DNA of 64,000 bases, from contig NZ_JAUSXG010000001.1 in the NCBI RefSeq assembly GCF_030815855.1, forward strand, positions 4,216,001 through 4,280,000, given 5' to 3'. Source of the DNA: Variovorax paradoxus. GTDB lineage: Bacteria > Pseudomonadota > Gammaproteobacteria > Burkholderiales > Burkholderiaceae_C. Of the stretch, positions 24,951-33,224 are shown piece by piece. The first letter of the stretch is position 1. Each line of letters begins with the position of its first letter. Below the pieces are notes generated by a model. The model searched no databases, was not told where the DNA came from, and saw nothing but the letters and a program-made list of their open reading frames with translations. The translations under genes were made by a program, and so were the position numbers.

Positions 24951-25355
24951 ATGACAAAAGAAGAATCGCTTTTCGAAATTTTTTATTGCAGCGTGCTCAC
25001 GCAAGACCTGCCACCCACCACCGTCGGTGCCATCGTGACCCAGGCCCGCGCCCACAACGCCCGGCACCGCATCACCGGCCTTCTCGTGTTCGACGGCCTG
25101 CGCTTCTGCCAACACCTCGAAGGCCCGCGAGAAGCCGTGGAGGCGCTGATGCAGCGCATAGGCCAGGATCCCAGGCATTCCGAGGTCCGGGTGGTCTACC
25201 AAGGCGCACTGGCCGCACGGCGCTATACCGGTTTCGGCATGGGCCTGGCCGAAAGCGAAGGCCCCCACCTCATGGCCGGCGTGCACGCGCTGGAGGGCGA
25301 AGGCGCGCTGAAGCACTTCCTGGCGCTGCGCCCCAGTTTCGACATCAATGGCTGA
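24951..25355 (+). CDS. Single-domain BLUF blue-light photoreceptor
   Basis: 134 aa from ATG 24951 (MTKEESLFEIFYCSVLTQDL). Key flavin-binding residues are in register: Tyr12 (IFYCS), Asn36 (HNARHRITG), Gln54 (FCQHLEGP). The Tyr-Gln spacing of 42 equals that of AppA Tyr21-Gln63. The domain fills almost the whole protein, so the output must pass to a separate partner. Divergent from a Crp/Fnr regulator and 0.9 kb from a diguanylate cyclase, both plausible partners, though nothing in the sequence proves it. Terminates at a strong hairpin just downstream. Confidence 0.9.
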   Translation: MTKEESLFEIFYCSVLTQDLPPTTVGAIVTQARAHNARHRITGLLVFDGLRFCQHLEGPREAVEALMQRIGQDPRHSEVRVVYQGALAARRYTGFGMGLAESEGPHLMAGVHALEGEGALKHFLALRPSFDING

Positions 25356-25362
25356 AAAAGAA

Positions 25363-25384
25363 AAAGGCGGCCGAAGCCGCCTTT
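25363..25384. terminator. Bidirectional rho-independent terminator
   Basis: AAAGGCGGC (25363-25371), loop CGAA, GCCGCCTTT (25376-25384): a perfect 9-bp stem with a tetraloop. The A-rich stretch before it becomes a T-tract on the minus strand, so it stops the DUF2917 gene coming from the right best and the BLUF transcript from the left to a lesser degree. Confidence 0.9.
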
Positions 25385-25406
25385 CCGTCCGTGGGGAGTC
25401 GAGCGC

Positions 25407-25727
25407 TCAGGCCGGATCCCACGAGTAGGTGGCGCCGTAGCCGTCCCACGCTTCCATGACGATGCGCTGGCCAGCGGCCACGCTCAGCGCCTCGCCCGGT
25501 GCCAGCACCAGGTCTTCACTGGCGTTGGCCGACGTGGCATCGGGCGTGATCCAGACCCGGCCCTGCTTGACCCGCAACACGCTGGCCGACCGCGCCTTCA
25601 GGCTCATTGCCTCGCCGGGCGCAATTTGCCAGGCACCGCGGCGCACGGCCGGCGGAACGGCGGAAGCGGTGCGGGTGGCAGGCGACAGGGAAGCGAGCGA
25701 TTCGTTGGTGCAGACGGCGGTGGACAT
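25407..25727 (-). CDS. DUF2917-domain protein
   Basis: 106 aa from ATG 25727 (MSTAVCTNESLASLSPATRT); a Shine-Dalgarno-like AAGGAG precedes it. The C-terminal 70 residues carry the DUF2917 pattern (SLKARSASVLRVKQGRVWIT, DLVLAPGEALSVAAGQRIVM), a cupin-like beta fold. Divergent from a LysR regulator, as these proteins frequently are. A second DUF2917-like gene in the window (37406) is likewise divergent from a regulator. Function unknown. Confidence 0.8.
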   Translation of the reverse strand: MSTAVCTNESLASLSPATRTASAVPPAVRRGAWQIAPGEAMSLKARSASVLRVKQGRVWITPDATSANASEDLVLAPGEALSVAAGQRIVMEAWDGYGATYSWDPA

Positions 25728-25833
25728 GATGAAACTCCTTGGACTTGGCCGAAGTGCGATGACACGGAGGGAGGCAATGGCGCAGTTCGGGAATGAATGA
25801 TCGTTCTTGCCCTGTTGGCAGTCCAATGAAAAC

Positions 25834-25885
25834 GAAGTAGCCTACTGATTCCGAATCCGCATCAATCGACCGATGCGCCTACTTC
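25834..25885. promoter_or_regulatory. Inverted repeats in the DUF2917/LysR divergent promoter
   Basis: GAAGTAG (25834-25840) pairs with CTACTTC (25879-25885), and between them GCATC (25859-25863) pairs with GATGC (25872-25876). The nested arms lie directly upstream of the LysR ATG (25893) inside a 165-bp divergent region, a plausible LysR binding site. Confidence 0.4.
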
Positions 25886-25892
25886 CGTATCC

Positions 25893-26876
25893 ATGCAGCA
25901 TTCGCAAACCCATCTACGCTCCCGCCCCATCTCCGCCGGGCATCTGCGGGCTTTCGAGGCCGTGGCGCGGCACCTCAACTTCCGCGCCGCGGCGGAAGAA
26001 ATGGCGCTTACGCAGTCCGCGGTCAGCCGCCAGATCCAGTCGCTCGAGGAAGAAGTGGGCGTGGCGCTGTTCCTGCGCCATACCCGGGCGGTCGAGCTCA
26101 CGAGCGCCGGGGCGCAGCTGCTGCTTGCGGTGCAGCAGTCGCTGCCGCGCATCGATACGGCCGTGCGCCAGATCCGCCAGAGCGCGGGGCGCAAGAGCGT
26201 TTCGCTCACCACTTTTGCGTCTTTTGCATCGATGTGGCTCATTCCGCGGCTCGAGGCCTTCCAGCGCGACAACCCCGAAATCGACATCCGCATCGATGCC
26301 AGCGACGTGGCGGTCGACCTCGATGTGGCCGACGTCGACATCGCCCTGCGCTACGGCCCGCGCGAAGCCATGCCGGCCACGGCCGTGCGCCTGTTCGGCG
26401 AAACGCTCACGCCGGTGGCGAGCCCCTGGCTCCTGAAAAGCAGCCCGCCCATCAGGACACCCGCCGACATTGCCGGCTTCACGCTGATCGAGGCCGGCGA
26501 TGCGCATCGCACGCACCTCGAATGGCTGACCTGGCGGCGCTGGTTCGAAGTCAACGGGCTGGAGCGGGCGCAGCCCAAGCGCTGGCTCTACTTCAACTAT
26601 GCCTACCAGATGGTGCAGGCCGCGCTCACCGGCCAGGGCGTGACGCTGGCGCGCAGCTCGCTCATCGCCGAAAGCCTGGCCAACGGCGACCTGGTCGAGG
26701 TGCTGCCGCAGCACCGCATGGATTCACCGATGGGCTACTGGCTCATCGCCGGGCCGCGCAATGCGCTGCGGCCGGAAATCAGGGCCTTCTGGGACTGGCT
26801 CCAGGCCCAGGCCATCACCACGCGCGAGACCATCGGCGAGGTGCCCGACCCGGACACGGTGGACAACATCGACTGA
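25893..26876 (+). CDS. LysR-family transcriptional regulator, GcvA-like
   Basis: 327 aa. HTH: ISAGHLRAFEAVARHLNFRA followed by AAEEMALTQSAVSRQIQSLE. Effector domain SVSLTTFASFASMWLIPRLE, then NPEIDIRIDASDVAVDLDVA and DIALRYGP, the pattern of the GcvA subgroup. It is divergent from the DUF2917 gene and likely controls it. The gene is followed by a GC-rich palindromic intergenic repeat. Confidence 0.92.
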   Translation: MQHSQTHLRSRPISAGHLRAFEAVARHLNFRAAAEEMALTQSAVSRQIQSLEEEVGVALFLRHTRAVELTSAGAQLLLAVQQSLPRIDTAVRQIRQSAGRKSVSLTTFASFASMWLIPRLEAFQRDNPEIDIRIDASDVAVDLDVADVDIALRYGPREAMPATAVRLFGETLTPVASPWLLKSSPPIRTPADIAGFTLIEAGDAHRTHLEWLTWRRWFEVNGLERAQPKRWLYFNYAYQMVQAALTGQGVTLARSSLIAESLANGDLVEVLPQHRMDSPMGYWLIAGPRNALRPEIRAFWDWLQAQAITTRETIGEVPDPDTVDNID

Positions 26877-26903
26877 ACGATCCGCCAGAGAGAGGTGGCC
26901 GCC

Positions 26904-26975
26904 GCCGGGCCGCCCCAAGGCGGGCCACGCCTCCCCCTCGGGCGGGGGGTGGAGTTACACGAAGTGAAAAGCCGG
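26904..26975. repeat. GC-rich intergenic repeat, copy 1
   Basis: GCCGGGCCGCCCC (26904-26916) followed by a palindromic block CCTCCCCCTCGGGCGGGGGG. The same opening word recurs at 35934-35947 between the GH15 gene and otsA. Such GC-rich boxes are common between genes in Comamonadaceae. Here it separates the convergent LysR and cyclo-ligase genes. Confidence 0.5.
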
Positions 26976-26980
26976 GGGGC

Positions 26981-27598
26981 TCAGGAAGTTGGCCAGACGA
27001 CGCCGTTGTCGTTGAGGATTGCGTCCAGCGGCAGGTCGTGCGCCTCGGGTTCGTAGTCTTCGAGGAAACCGTTGGTAAAGCCCAGACCTACGGTGAAGGG
27101 GCGCGGCTCCAGCGCGGCCAGCGTGCGGTCGTAAAAGCCGCCGCCGTAGCCCAGCCGATAACCGCCTGCGCTGTAGCCCACGCAGGGCACGAACAGCAGC
27201 GTGGGCACGATGAGTTCGGTGTCCTTGGGCTTGGGAATGCCGTAGGCGTCTTCTTCCATCTGGCAACCGGGGTACCAGGCGTGAAAGGTCAGCGTCTTGT
27301 GCACCTTGTTCATCACCGGCAGCCCGATGCGGCGACGCTGCGTCTCCTCCATCAGCTCGCCGTCTTCTTTCCAGCGATGCAAGGCGGGCAGCGGGTCGAA
27401 TTCGCCCTTGATCGGCCAGTAGGCGCCAATCACGGTGTCGGGCCGGCCGACCAGCCAGATCCGCATCACACGCTGCAGAAGGTCGGCCCTGGCAAGGCGG
27501 TCGGGCAGGGCCAGGCGTTGCTCGATCAGTGCTTTTCGCAGCTGATCCTTGAGAAAACTCACGGTCGCCGAGGTGTCGGCATCCTTTGACTTGTCCAT
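26981..27598 (-). CDS. 5-formyltetrahydrofolate cyclo-ligase
   Basis: 205 aa from ATG 27598 (MDKSKDADTSATVSFLKDQL); the frame stays open far upstream but that is antisense to slt. ATP-binding and substrate motifs of the family: IGAYWPIKGEFDP, the C-terminal LGYGGGFYDRTLAAL (about 149-163) and PFTVGLGF. It converts 5-formyl-THF to methenyl-THF in one-carbon metabolism. Divergent from the lytic transglycosylase with only 9 bp between the two start codons. Confidence 0.92.
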   Translation of the reverse strand: MDKSKDADTSATVSFLKDQLRKALIEQRLALPDRLARADLLQRVMRIWLVGRPDTVIGAYWPIKGEFDPLPALHRWKEDGELMEETQRRRIGLPVMNKVHKTLTFHAWYPGCQMEEDAYGIPKPKDTELIVPTLLFVPCVGYSAGGYRLGYGGGFYDRTLAALEPRPFTVGLGFTNGFLEDYEPEAHDLPLDAILNDNGVVWPTS

Positions 27599-27607
27599 AA
27601 TCCCCCG

Positions 27608-29638
27608 ATGCAGTTCCCAAGCATTTTGGCATCCATGCGCCATCGCCCGCACCGTGCAGCGCACGCAGTCGTTTTTTCCGCCGTTCTGGCCGCCGCCGCA
27701 CTGCTTTTGCAGCAGCCCGCCGTGGCGCAGACCAACAGCAACGACGACGTGCTCATCCAGATGAAGCAGGCGTTCCAGCGCGGCGACAAGGGCCGCCTTG
27801 CCGCCCTGCTGCCGCAGGCGCGCGGCCATGCGCTCGAACCTTGGGCCGCCTACTGGGAACTCAAGGCCCGCCTCCAGGAAGCCGCGCCGAACGAGGTGCA
27901 GGACTTCTTCGCCCGCTACCCCGGCACCTACCAGGAAGACCGGCTGCGCAACGACTGGCTGCTGCTGCTGGGGCAGCGCCGCGACTGGGACGGCTTCTCC
28001 TCCGCCGTGGCCGGTTTCCGCATGGGCGACGACCCGCAGGTGCGCTGCTACGCGGTGCTGGTCGAGTCGCTGCGCTCCGGCAGCGCCACGCAGGCCCAGG
28101 CCGACGAAGTGCGCCGCAGCTGGTTCGCCCAGAAAGAGGCGGACGACGGCTGCCTCACCGCCGCCGACCGCATGGTCGCGGCCCGCCTGATGTCGACCAA
28201 CGACGCCTGGAAGAAGGCGCGCCTGGCGATGGAGGCGAACCGTCCGCAAGCTGCGCGCGGCGCCGTGACCATCGCCGCGCCCGATGCACTGCCGCTGTTC
28301 GAAGAACTCAACGCCAGCGCGGCCAAGTTCCTGACCGGCCGCGCCTTCGTTGCGGCCAAGTCGCGCAAGGAACTGGTGGTGCTCGCGCTCATCAAGATCG
28401 CGATGGCCGACCCGGAACAGGCCGCATCCCAACTCGACAGCAAGTGGGGCCCGATGCTTTCCGCCGAAGAGCGCAATTGGCTCTGGGGCACCATCGGCCG
28501 GCAAGCCGCCAGCAAGCTTTCGCCGCTGGCCGGAAGCTACTTCGCCAACGTCACGAAGAACGGCGACCTGACCGACGACATGCTCGGCTGGCGCGTGCGC
28601 GCCGCGCTGCGCTCCGGTCAATGGAAGGAAGTGGCACCCGCCATCAACGCGATGAGCGAAACGGCGCAGCTGGAGCCGACCTGGGTCTACTGGAAGGCGC
28701 GCGCACTCAGCACCGCGGGGGGCGACGAGCGCCGCGCCGATGCACGCGAGCTCTACCAGAGCATTGCCGGCACGCGCGGCTTCTACGAGATGCTGGCGCT
28801 CGAAGAGCTCGGCCAGCGCACCGTCGTGCCCACCAAGCCCGCACCGCTGACGCCCGAAGAAAAGGCCGCGGCCCGCGGCAACATCGGCCTGAACCGCGGC
28901 CTCTACGCCATTGCCATCGGCTTGCGTTCCGAAGGCACGCGCGAATGGAACTACGCCACCAACCTGCATGACAAGGGCGGCATGGACGACCGCGCGCTGC
29001 TGGCCGCCGCCGACTTCGCCTGCCAGCGCGAGGTGTGGGACCGCTGCATCAACACCAGCGAGCGCACCAAGGGCGTGATCGACGTGGAGCAGCGCTTTCC
29101 CATGCCCTTCCACGACACGGTGCTGCGCAAGAGCCAGGACATCGGGCTCGACCCGGCCTACGTCTACGGCCTGATCCGCCAGGAAAGCCGCTTCGTCATG
29201 GACGCGCGCTCGGGCGTGGGAGCCTCGGGCCTGATGCAGGTGATGCCTGCCACCGCCCGCTGGACGGCGCGCAAGATCGGCATGAACGACTTCACGCCAG
29301 GACAGATCAACGACCGCGAAACCAACATCACCATCGGCACCAACTACCTGAAGCTCGCGCTCGACGACTTCGACGGCTCCATGGCGCTGGCCGCGGCAGC
29401 CTACAACGCCGGCCCGGGCCGGCCGCGCAGCTGGCGCAACGGCCCGGTGATGGAAGCCGCGATCTGGGCCGAGAACGTGCCCTTCAACGAAACGCGCGAC
29501 TACGTGAAGAAGGTGCTCGCCAACACCACCAACTACGCCGCCATCATCAGCGGCAAGCCGCAGTCGCTGAAGGAGCGTCTGGGCCGCGTGGGCCCGCGCG
29601 ACGCGGCCGAGCCCGAACCGAACAAGGACCTCCCTTGA
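27608..29638 (+). CDS. slt: Soluble lytic murein transglycosylase (Slt70-type)
   Basis: 676 aa. Signal peptide ending VAQ near residue 41 (AAALLLQQPAVAQTN), a long helical superhelix U/L-domain, then the catalytic SLT domain: YGLIRQESRFVMDARSGVGA with the catalytic Glu at about 526, GLMQVMPATARWTA, and AYNAGPGRPRSW. It cleaves peptidoglycan to 1,6-anhydro-muropeptides in the periplasm. An in-frame ATG at 27638 (MRHRPHRAAHAV) gives a more standard signal peptide. mgtC follows after 1 bp, probably co-transcribed. Confidence 0.93.
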   Translation: MQFPSILASMRHRPHRAAHAVVFSAVLAAAALLLQQPAVAQTNSNDDVLIQMKQAFQRGDKGRLAALLPQARGHALEPWAAYWELKARLQEAAPNEVQDFFARYPGTYQEDRLRNDWLLLLGQRRDWDGFSSAVAGFRMGDDPQVRCYAVLVESLRSGSATQAQADEVRRSWFAQKEADDGCLTAADRMVAARLMSTNDAWKKARLAMEANRPQAARGAVTIAAPDALPLFEELNASAAKFLTGRAFVAAKSRKELVVLALIKIAMADPEQAASQLDSKWGPMLSAEERNWLWGTIGRQAASKLSPLAGSYFANVTKNGDLTDDMLGWRVRAALRSGQWKEVAPAINAMSETAQLEPTWVYWKARALSTAGGDERRADARELYQSIAGTRGFYEMLALEELGQRTVVPTKPAPLTPEEKAAARGNIGLNRGLYAIAIGLRSEGTREWNYATNLHDKGGMDDRALLAAADFACQREVWDRCINTSERTKGVIDVEQRFPMPFHDTVLRKSQDIGLDPAYVYGLIRQESRFVMDARSGVGASGLMQVMPATARWTARKIGMNDFTPGQINDRETNITIGTNYLKLALDDFDGSMALAAAAYNAGPGRPRSWRNGPVMEAAIWAENVPFNETRDYVKKVLANTTNYAAIISGKPQSLKERLGRVGPRDAAEPEPNKDLP

Positions 29639-29639
29639 A

Positions 29640-30203
29640 ATGAGCTGGGGCGACGAGGTCCTGGACACCATCGCAGCCGAGTTCTCCGATGTGGGCGATG
29701 TCGCCCAGCTCACGCGCATCGTCGTGCGCCTGATGCTCGCGGCGGTCATCGGCTTCATGCTCGGCTTCGAACGCGAGCAGCAAGGCAAGGCGGCCGGCGT
29801 GCGCACCCACATGCTGGTGGCGATCGGTTCGGCGCTGTTCGTGTTGATTCCGCAGCAGACCGGCATCATGCCGGCCGACATGAGCCGCGTGATCCAGGGC
29901 CTGGTGGCAGGCGTGGGCTTTCTCTGCGCCGGCACCATCCTCAAGCAGGGCAAGGACGAGCATCAGGTGCAAGGCCTCACCACCGCCGCCGGGCTGTGGA
30001 TGACGGCCGCGATCGGCATGGCCTGCGGGCTCGGCCGCGAGGTGACCGCCGTGTTGAGCGCACTGCTTGCGCTGGCCGTCCTCTCCCTGGTGCCGCGCCT
30101 CGTGAGCCTGATCGAGCGCATGGTCGGACCGCCGCGCGGCGAGAGCAAGGACGACGGCGCGCCCCGCTTGATCGCCTCACCCGAAGACCGGCCGCCGCGC
30201 TGA
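29640..30203 (+). CDS. MgtC/SapB-family membrane protein
   Basis: 187 aa. Family core: RLMLAAVIGFMLGFEREQQG, GVRTHMLVAIGSALFVLIP, VIQGLVAGVGFLCAGTILKQ, and TTAAGLWMTAAIGMACGLGR, with about five transmembrane helices and a charged cytoplasmic tail. No C-terminal ACT-like regulatory domain, so it is the short form. MgtC proteins support growth in low Mg2+ and modulate ATP synthase or phosphate balance in pathogens; the role in this organism is unknown. Starts 1 bp after slt. Confidence 0.88.
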   Translation: MSWGDEVLDTIAAEFSDVGDVAQLTRIVVRLMLAAVIGFMLGFEREQQGKAAGVRTHMLVAIGSALFVLIPQQTGIMPADMSRVIQGLVAGVGFLCAGTILKQGKDEHQVQGLTTAAGLWMTAAIGMACGLGREVTAVLSALLALAVLSLVPRLVSLIERMVGPPRGESKDDGAPRLIASPEDRPPR

Positions 30204-30305
30204 GAAAAGAAAGCGCATCAATTCGCGCAAGCTTCGGCATCAATCCGCACGCTCAGCCCGGCTAGCATCGAAGGCTTTTCTCTTCCGAACCCGCAGGATC
30301 ACACG

Positions 30306-30989
30306 ATGCGCAAGCTCTACATCGGCAACAAGAATTACTCGTCCTGGTCCATGCGGCCCTGGGTGCTCATGAAGCAGGCCGGCATCCCGTTCGAAGAAGT
30401 GAAGGTGCGCTTCGACTCGTTCGACGCCGATTCGCAGTTCAAGAAGACCATCAGCACTCTGAACCCGGTCGCCAAGGTGCCGGTGCTGGTCGATGGCGAC
30501 CTGGTGGTGTGGGACACGCTCGCCATTGCCGAATACCTGGCCGAGACCTTTCCCGACAAGCAGCTGTGGCCCCGGGGCGTGGCTGAGCGAGCCCGCGCGC
30601 GCAGCGTCTGCGCCGAAATGCATTCGGGCTTCGGAAACCTTCGCACTCTGTGCGGCATGAACATCGAAGCCTCGCTGGCCGACGTCGGCGCGCAACTGCT
30701 GAAGGACAACCCAGGCCTGCAAGACGAGGTCGACCGCATCGTGCAGATGTGGACCGACCTGCTCGCCGCGCATGGCGGCCCGATGCTGTTCGGCGAATTC
30801 GGCAATGCCGACGCCTACTTCGCACCCGTCGGCTCGCGCATCAAGACCTACGGGCTGCCGGTGCCGCCCGCCATCTCCGCCTACATCGAGCGCGTGCAGG
30901 CCCTTCCCGGCATCAAGGCTTGGATCGACGATGCCTTGGCCGAGAAGGACTTCCTGCCGTTCGAGGAGCCGTACCGCAAGGCGCGCTGA
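30306..30989 (+). CDS. Glutathione S-transferase family protein
   Basis: 227 aa. Thioredoxin-fold N-terminal domain MRKLYIGNKNYSSWSMRPWV with the Ser-containing active-site loop SSWSMRP, cis-Pro in VAKVPVLVDGD, and the glutathione gamma-Glu contact DTLAIAEYLAE. All-helical C-terminal domain follows. The NYSSWSMRPW signature is that of a bacterial GST subgroup of unknown substrate. Single gene; its stop codon lies in the loop of a terminator hairpin. Confidence 0.9.
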   Translation: MRKLYIGNKNYSSWSMRPWVLMKQAGIPFEEVKVRFDSFDADSQFKKTISTLNPVAKVPVLVDGDLVVWDTLAIAEYLAETFPDKQLWPRGVAERARARSVCAEMHSGFGNLRTLCGMNIEASLADVGAQLLKDNPGLQDEVDRIVQMWTDLLAAHGGPMLFGEFGNADAYFAPVGSRIKTYGLPVPPAISAYIERVQALPGIKAWIDDALAEKDFLPFEEPYRKAR

Positions 30990-31004
30990 AGCGCCTTCCG
31001 TTTT
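30978..31004 (+). terminator. Rho-independent terminator of the GST gene
   Basis: AAGGCGC (30978-30984), loop GCTGAA, GCGCCTT (30991-30997), then CCGTTTT. The GST stop codon TGA (30987-30989) is in the loop. The convergent ompW gene ends at 31004, so the hairpin may serve both sides. Confidence 0.7.
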
Positions 31005-31729
31005 CAGAAGCGGTACGTCGCCGACAGGTAGGTGACGATCGGATTCAGCTTCAGCCTGGCCTCGCTGATTCCCACCGGCACGCCGGTGATCGTCGTGGTC
31101 GTGAGCTTGGCCGTGGTCTTCAGCGGAATGTAGGACACCGAAAACGACACGCCCCAGTGCTTGTCGATCTGGTAAGCCACACCGGCATTGAGCACGGGCG
31201 CGAACGAACTGTCGAGCTTGGCGGTGGTCGACGTGGAGAGCGGCCGCTGGCGCAACTGGCTGCCGAGCGCGCCCTGGAGCTCAGGCGTCAGCTTGACGTC
31301 GCTGTACCAGACATAGGTGGCCCCGAGGCCCACGAAAGGGCGCCAGGCCGAGTTGCCTTCGTTGAAGTAATACTTGCCGAGGATGGTGGGGCTCCATTGG
31401 CGCGCTTCGCCCAGTTCGCCGAGGCGGCCCAAGGTGCCGGTGCCATCGAGCTTGAACTTTGGCGGGACGCCGAACACGCCCTCGACGGCCCAGTGGCTGT
31501 CGATGAAATAGACGGCGCTCAAGCCCAGCGTGTCCGAATCCTTGACCGATGCACCCGAGCCGGCCAGCACGCTGCGCACCGGCGCCGTCAGGGTCAGAGG
31601 CTTGCTCGAATCCTGCGGCGAAAAATGGAGCCAACCCGCGCCCACCACCCAGTCTCCCGCGTTCTGCGCCAACGCGCTTCCGGATGCCAGCGCGCCCACG
31701 GCTGCCAGCGCAAACATCGTTTTCTTCAT
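31004..31729 (-). CDS. ompW: OmpW-family outer membrane protein
   Basis: 241 aa from ATG 31729, with a clear AAGGAG Shine-Dalgarno; the frame upstream of it is not signal-like. Signal peptide MKKTMFALAAVGALASGSAL ending AQN. The mature part is the 8-stranded OmpW barrel with GDWVVGAGWLHFSPQDSS at the start, NSAWRPFVGLGATYVWYSDV in the middle, and the terminal aromatic VTYLSATYRF recognised by BamA. OmpW forms a narrow channel for small hydrophobic molecules. Confidence 0.93.
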   Translation of the reverse strand: MKKTMFALAAVGALASGSALAQNAGDWVVGAGWLHFSPQDSSKPLTLTAPVRSVLAGSGASVKDSDTLGLSAVYFIDSHWAVEGVFGVPPKFKLDGTGTLGRLGELGEARQWSPTILGKYYFNEGNSAWRPFVGLGATYVWYSDVKLTPELQGALGSQLRQRPLSTSTTAKLDSSFAPVLNAGVAYQIDKHWGVSFSVSYIPLKTTAKLTTTTITGVPVGISEARLKLNPIVTYLSATYRF

Positions 31730-31838
31730 CGTTGATTGCTCCTTTTGGTTTAAAAATCCGTAACGAAGAGGCTTCGCTGCGAGCACCACTCCTTTTGAGG
31801 CAAACCAGCGAACGAATGCCAATCCGCCCGCAATTATC

Positions 31839-31850
31839 GAACGGTCGTTC
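31839..31850. promoter_or_regulatory. TetR-type palindrome between ompW and cca
   Basis: GAACG (31839-31843), GT, CGTTC (31846-31850): 5-bp perfect arms in an AT-rich setting (TTATCGAACGGTCGTTCTAT). It is 39 bp before the cca start and 110 bp before the ompW start. The shape fits a TetR-family operator; which gene it controls and which protein binds are unknown. Confidence 0.35.
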
Positions 31851-31888
31851 TATTTTTATCTCTGAGGGGTATCCCTACACTGGACGCC

Positions 31889-33150
31889 ATGAAAACCTAT
31901 CTCGTCGGCGGTGCGCTGCGTGACCGGCTGCTCGGGCGACGGGTGTCCGACCACGACTGGCTGGTGGTGGGCGCCACGCCCGAGGAAATGACGGCGCGCG
32001 GCTACCTGCCCGTGGGCCGCGACTTTCCGGTGTTCCTGCACCCGCAGACCCGAGAGGAATACGCGCTCGCCCGCACCGAGCGCAAGAGCGCTCCCGGCTA
32101 CCGGGGCTTCACCGTGCATGCGTCGCCCGATGTCACCCTGGAGCAGGACCTGGCGCGGCGCGATCTCACGGTCAACGCCATTGCGATGCCCGCGGAGTTC
32201 GTTCAGGCCGACGGCAGTTTCGAGCCCGATCCTGAAAAACTGGCCGACCCGTTCCAAGGCCGGCGCGATCTGCAGAAAAAGCTGCTGCGCCATGTCACCG
32301 ACGCCTTCCGCGAAGACCCCGTGCGCATCCTGCGGGTGGCGCGCTTCGCGGCGCGCTTCGAGGATTTCTCGGTCGCGCCCGAAACCATGGCCCTGATGCG
32401 CGAGATGGTCGAGGCCGGCGAAACCGATGCGCTGGTGGCCGAGCGTGTCTGGCAGGAACTGGCGCGCGGCCTGATGGAAATCCGCCCCTCGCGCATGTTC
32501 GAGGTGCTGCGCGGGCCTGCGGTGCGCTGGCCGTGCTGCTGCCCGAGGTCGACAGGCTCTGGGGCGTGCCGCAATCCGCGGAACATCATCCCGAGGTCGA
32601 CACCGGCGTGCACCTGATGATGGTCATCGACACCAGCGCGAGGCTTGAAGCGCCGCTGCCGGTGCGCTTCGCCTGCCTGATGCACGACCTGGGCAAGGGC
32701 ACGACGGAACCCGAACTGCTGCCGCGCCACGCCGGCCACGAAAAGCGCAGCGCCGAGTTGCTGCAGGCGGTGTGCGACCGCTGGCGCGTACCGCTCGACG
32801 TCCGCGAACTCGCCGAGGTGGTGGCACGCGAGCACGGCAACATCCACGCCAGCGGCGAACTCGATGCGCCCGAACTGGTCCGCCTGCTGGAACGCTGCGA
32901 TGCCTTCCGCAAGCCGGCGCGCTTCGCCGACGTGCTGCTGGCTTGCGAGTGCGACTCGCGCGGCCGGCTCGGATTCGAAGACCACCCCTATCCCCAGCGC
33001 GGCCGGCTGCTCGCGGTGCTCTCCGCGGCGGCTGGCGTGGCAACTGACGCGGTGGCGCGCACGGCTCAGCAGTCAGGCGCCACGGGGCCTCAGATCGGGG
33101 AGGCGATCCACCGGGCGCGCGTCGAGGCCGTGGCGGCGTCGCTGAGCTGA
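31889..33150 (+). pseudogene. cca: CCA-adding tRNA nucleotidyltransferase, frameshifted
   Basis: The first frame (31889 to about 32512) gives [20 protein letters not shown] (GGAxRDxLLG and SDHDW motifs), the [12 protein letters not shown] motif, and the helical neck to SRMFEVLR. The matching continuation, [20 protein letters not shown] and the HD motif CLMHDLGKGTTEPELL, lies in the next frame from 32533 to 33150. The shift falls at or next to CGCGGGCC (GGG at 32513-32515). One extra base there (GGGG) would restore [20 protein letters not shown] and a 420-aa protein, the normal family length. Either a sequencing error in a G-run or a genuine frameshift. The enzyme repairs or adds tRNA 3' CCA. 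Confidence 0.85.
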
Positions 33151-33224
33151 AACCCGCCCGGCGCGGCATACGTCCGACTTTGGCCGACACGGGAAATGCA
33201 AGGCCCGTGTTATGGTTTTCGCCG

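Noticed and set aside
26981..29953. A 990-codon minus-strand ORF covering the whole slt gene
   Set aside because: Only its last 206 codons are a real gene (cyclo-ligase from ATG 27598). The rest is the antisense frame of slt, kept open by high GC, with low-complexity His/Gln/Val-rich sequence.
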